64,000 nt of DNA from Paenibacillus_E sp052115445 (lineage in GTDB: Bacteria > Bacillota > Bacilli > Paenibacillales > NBRC-103111): contig NZ_JBFRGR010000013.1 of NCBI RefSeq assembly GCF_052115445.1, forward strand, positions 1-64,000. Direction: 5' to 3'. Positions 62,005 through 64,000 of the stretch are shown piece by piece; the stretch's first letter is position 1, and every line of letters starts with the position of its first letter. Position numbers and translations under genes: made by a program. The notes below the pieces were generated by a model. That model did no database searches, was not told the DNA's origin, and saw only the letters and a program-made list of their open reading frames with translations.

Positions 62005-63303
62005 TTAAGCCATGTTTTTGATGATTTCGTTCGCGAACTCGGAGCACTTAATTTCTTTCGCGCCTTCCATCAAACGTGCGAAGTCATAAGTAACCGTTTT
62101 GTTGTTGATGGATGTTTCCAAGCCTTTGTAGATCAGCTCAGCAGCTTCCAACCAGCCAAGGTGCTCAAGCAACATAACGCCGGAAAGGATAACGGAACCT
62201 GGGTTAACAACGTCAAGACCAGCGTATTTAGGAGCTGTACCGTGAGTTGCTTCGAAGATTGCGTGACCAGTCAAGTAGTTGATGTTAGCTCCTGGAGCGA
62301 TACCGATACCACCAACTTGTGCAGCAAGTGCATCAGACAGGTAGTCACCGTTCAAGTTCAATGTAGCGATTACGTCAAAATCAGTTGGACGTGTCAATAC
62401 TTGTTGAAGCGCGATGTCTGCGATCGCATCTTTTACGATGATTTTACCAGCAGCTTCTGCATCTTTTTGTGCTTTGTTTGCAGCTTCTGCACCTTCTGCT
62501 TCTTTAATGCGATCGTATTGTGCCCATGTAAATGTTTTATCAGCATATTCACGCTCAGCCAACTCATAACCCCAGTTTTTGAACGCGCCTTCTGTGAACT
62601 TCATGATGTTACCTTTGTGAACCAATGTTAACGTTTTGCGGCCATGTTTGATTGCGTACTCGATAGCTGCGCGAACCAAACGCTCTGTACCTTCGGAGGA
62701 TACTGGTTTAACACCGATACCTGAAGTTTCAGGGAAACGGATTTTGTTAACGCCCATTTCATTTTGCAAGAAGGAGATTACTTTCTTAACCGCTTCAGAA
62801 CCAGCTTCCCACTCGATACCTGCATAGATATCTTCTGTGTTTTCACGGAAAATAACCATATCAACTAGCTCAGGACGTTTAACTGGGGATGGAACGCCAT
62901 CGAAGTAACGAACTGGACGGGAACAAACGTAAAGATCAAGCTCTTGACGAAGTGCCACGTTCAAGGAACGGATACCGCCACCGATTGGTGTAGTTAGAGG
63001 TCCTTTGATGGACACGATGTATTCTTTCATAGCTGTTAACGTATCGTTAGGCAACCAGCTATTGAATTTGTTGAATGCTTTCTCACCAGCGTATACTTCG
63101 TACCAAGCGATTTTCTTCTCGCCTTTGTATGCTTTCTCAACTGCAGCATCTAGCACGCGTACGGAAGCTGCCCAGATGTCAGGACCTGTACCGTCACCCT
63201 CGATGAAAGGGATAATTGGGTTATTAGGGACTTGAAGTACACCATTTTCGATCGTAATTTTTTGTCCTTCTGTTGGTAGCTCGTAGTTTTCGAATTGTGG
63301 CAT
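62005..63303 (-). CDS. icd: Isocitrate dehydrogenase, NADP-dependent
   Basis: A 432-residue NADP-type isocitrate dehydrogenase. RSLNVALRQELDLYVCSRPVRY carries the substrate-binding Ser/Arg cluster, ENTEDIYAGIEW and HGTAPKYAGLDVVNPGS are further signatures (the latter in the cofactor site). The ATG at 63303 has GGAGG upstream; the frame is open to 63432, but that upstream segment is not part of the family. Between citZ and mdh, all in one direction, as in the Bacillus TCA branch operon. Confidence 0.95.
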   Translation of the reverse strand: MPQFENYELPTEGQKITIENGVLQVPNNPIIPFIEGDGTGPDIWAASVRVLDAAVEKAYKGEKKIAWYEVYAGEKAFNKFNSWLPNDTLTAMKEYIVSIKGPLTTPIGGGIRSLNVALRQELDLYVCSRPVRYFDGVPSPVKRPELVDMVIFRENTEDIYAGIEWEAGSEAVKKVISFLQNEMGVNKIRFPETSGIGVKPVSSEGTERLVRAAIEYAIKHGRKTLTLVHKGNIMKFTEGAFKNWGYELAEREYADKTFTWAQYDRIKEAEGAEAANKAQKDAEAAGKIIVKDAIADIALQQVLTRPTDFDVIATLNLNGDYLSDALAAQVGGIGIAPGANINYLTGHAIFEATHGTAPKYAGLDVVNPGSVILSGVMLLEHLGWLEAAELIYKGLETSINNKTVTYDFARLMEGAKEIKCSEFANEIIKNMA

Positions 63304-63385
63304 GATTAATAGTTCCTCCTCAAATTTGTATGAAAATGATTTCTTTTCTATATGCTGTGCATAGCTAGGCACACAAAAAGTGACG

Positions 63386-63403
63386 GGAGTTACAGTACTC
63401 CCC
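63386..63403 (-). promoter_or_regulatory. Hairpin in the citZ-icd gap
   Basis: GGGAGT and ACTCCC pair around a 6-base loop; TTTTTG follows 6-7 bases later on the minus strand. It may be an attenuator or part of a regulatory leader. The gap between the genes is about 150 bases, unusually large for this operon. Confidence 0.35.
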
Positions 63404-63454
63404 ACCTGGGGCTCAGTACCAAACGCCCGCACCTTGAGCTTAAAGAACTAACAA

Positions 63455-64000
63455 TTAGCGTTGGCCAATTGGGATATATTTTTGGTTAACTGGACCTGTG
63501 TACTCAGCGCGAGGACGGATCAAGCGATTGTTCTCGTACTGCTCAAGAATATGAGCTGCCCAACCGGAAGTACGGCTGATCGCGAAGATCGGCGTGAACA
63601 AGTCACGTGGGATTTCTAGCGTCGTGTATACGGATGCCGAGTAGAAGTCAACGTTTGGTTTCAAACCTTTAAGACCTGTTACCAACTCGTCTGCTTTAAT
63701 GGACATTTCGTACCATTTCAGGTTGCCTGTCAATTTGCCAAGCTCATAGGACATTTTTTGCAAGTGCTTTGCACGAGGATCGCCGTTTTTGTAAACGCGG
63801 TGACCAAAGCCCATGATTTTGTCTTTGCGCTCTAATTTACCGTTAATGTAAGGAACAACATTCTCAACAGTACCGATCTCTTCAAGCATAACCATTACCG
63901 CTTCGTTAGCACCACCGTGAAGAGGTCCTTTGAGTGTGCCGATTGCGGAAGTAATACCAGAGTAGATATCTGTCAGTGTTGCAACAGTTACACGCGCAGC
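63455..64000 (-). CDS. citZ: Citrate synthase, 3' part (runs off the window)
   Basis: The C-terminal about 180 residues of citrate synthase; the N-terminus lies beyond base 64000. The catalytic His lies in GPLHGGANEAV, the second in MGFGHRVYK, and the acidic region in NVDFYSASVY; the end is the usual RPRAEYTGPVNQKYIPIGQR. It condenses acetyl-CoA and oxaloacetate. First gene of the citZ-icd-mdh series. Confidence 0.93.
   Translation of the reverse strand, partial: AARVTVATLTDIYSGITSAIGTLKGPLHGGANEAVMVMLEEIGTVENVVPYINGKLERKDKIMGFGHRVYKNGDPRAKHLQKMSYELGKLTGNLKWYEMSIKADELVTGLKGLKPNVDFYSASVYTTLEIPRDLFTPIFAISRTSGWAAHILEQYENNRLIRPRAEYTGPVNQKYIPIGQR

Noticed and set aside
63386..63403. Full terminator between citZ and icd
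   Set aside because: The T-run lies several bases away from the short stem, and the three genes are probably co-transcribed; reported only as a possible attenuator.
1..64000. tRNA or rRNA genes
   Set aside because: No cloverleaf-like or rRNA-like sequence was noticed on either strand.

Overview
The window looks like a chromosomal segment of a Gram-positive Paenibacillus-type bacterium (Paenibacillaceae). This is inferred from GGAGG-type ribosome binding sites, LplB/YtcP/YtcQ-style sugar ABC transporters without a local ATPase, YesM/YesN two-component pairs, membrane-bound AraC regulators with an extracytoplasmic sensor, and a citZ-icd-mdh-pho neighbourhood. I cannot name a species. Eleven isolated N positions (6685, 17254, 23706, 27952, 30055, 37584, 40410, 55397, 59509, 60135, 60806) mark a draft-quality sequence, so single frameshifts should be read with caution.

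Layout. (1) 0.2-2.2 kb: a TetR repressor and an MFS exporter. (2) 2.4-3.1 kb: a decayed tyrosine recombinase fused to an unknown gene. (3) 3.2-17.7 kb: a sialoside-type island bracketed by two 233-234 bp direct repeats. It holds two BNR/sialidase proteins, a broken SGNH esterase, a three-gene sugar importer, an unusually large YesM-type kinase with its YesN-type regulator, and two tandem Gfo/Idh/MocA oxidoreductases. (4) 17.8-21.9 kb: possible IS21-like end remnants, a GntR/LacI regulator with the GH51 arabinofuranosidase abfA, a small Cys-rich protein and a PhyH-type dioxygenase. (5) 22.0-39.8 kb: one very long leftward operon (a solute-binding lipoprotein, two permeases, a GH141-like alpha-L-fucosidase, a GH88 unsaturated uronyl hydrolase, a fuconolactonase-like amidohydrolase, an enolase-superfamily enzyme, a ferritin-like protein, an aldo/keto reductase, a beta-helix protein and two unassigned proteins), preceded by its membrane AraC regulator. 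(6) 42.4-44.6 kb: a fragment of a second phyH gene, an AraC regulator and a third-type Gfo/Idh oxidoreductase. (7) 45.1-64 kb: a more core-like stretch with phoP/phoR, class I fumarase, a polysaccharide deacetylase, another ABC importer with a secreted multidomain glycan-binding protein and its regulator, a YfbR-like nucleotidase, a small membrane protein, mdh, icd and the 3' part of citZ.

How it works together. The two large islands each look like 'import first, digest inside' systems. An ABC importer brings in oligosaccharides, the glycosidases lack signal peptides and so act in the cytosol, and a dedicated sensor controls the set. In the 22-40 kb operon the combination of a fucosidase-like enzyme, an aldose 1-dehydrogenase-like reductase, a lactonase and a sugar-acid dehydratase-like enzyme suggests a non-phosphorylative oxidative route for a released 6-deoxy sugar (probably L-fucose or L-galactose) from an acidic, lyase-cut glycan.

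The most unusual non-coding signal is a family of mirror-symmetric four-unit elements in three intergenic regions (44.8, 50.75 and 59.9 kb). Each has 23-24 bp units on a 51 bp period, two in one orientation followed by two inverted. The geometry is essentially constant even though two different unit sequences are used.
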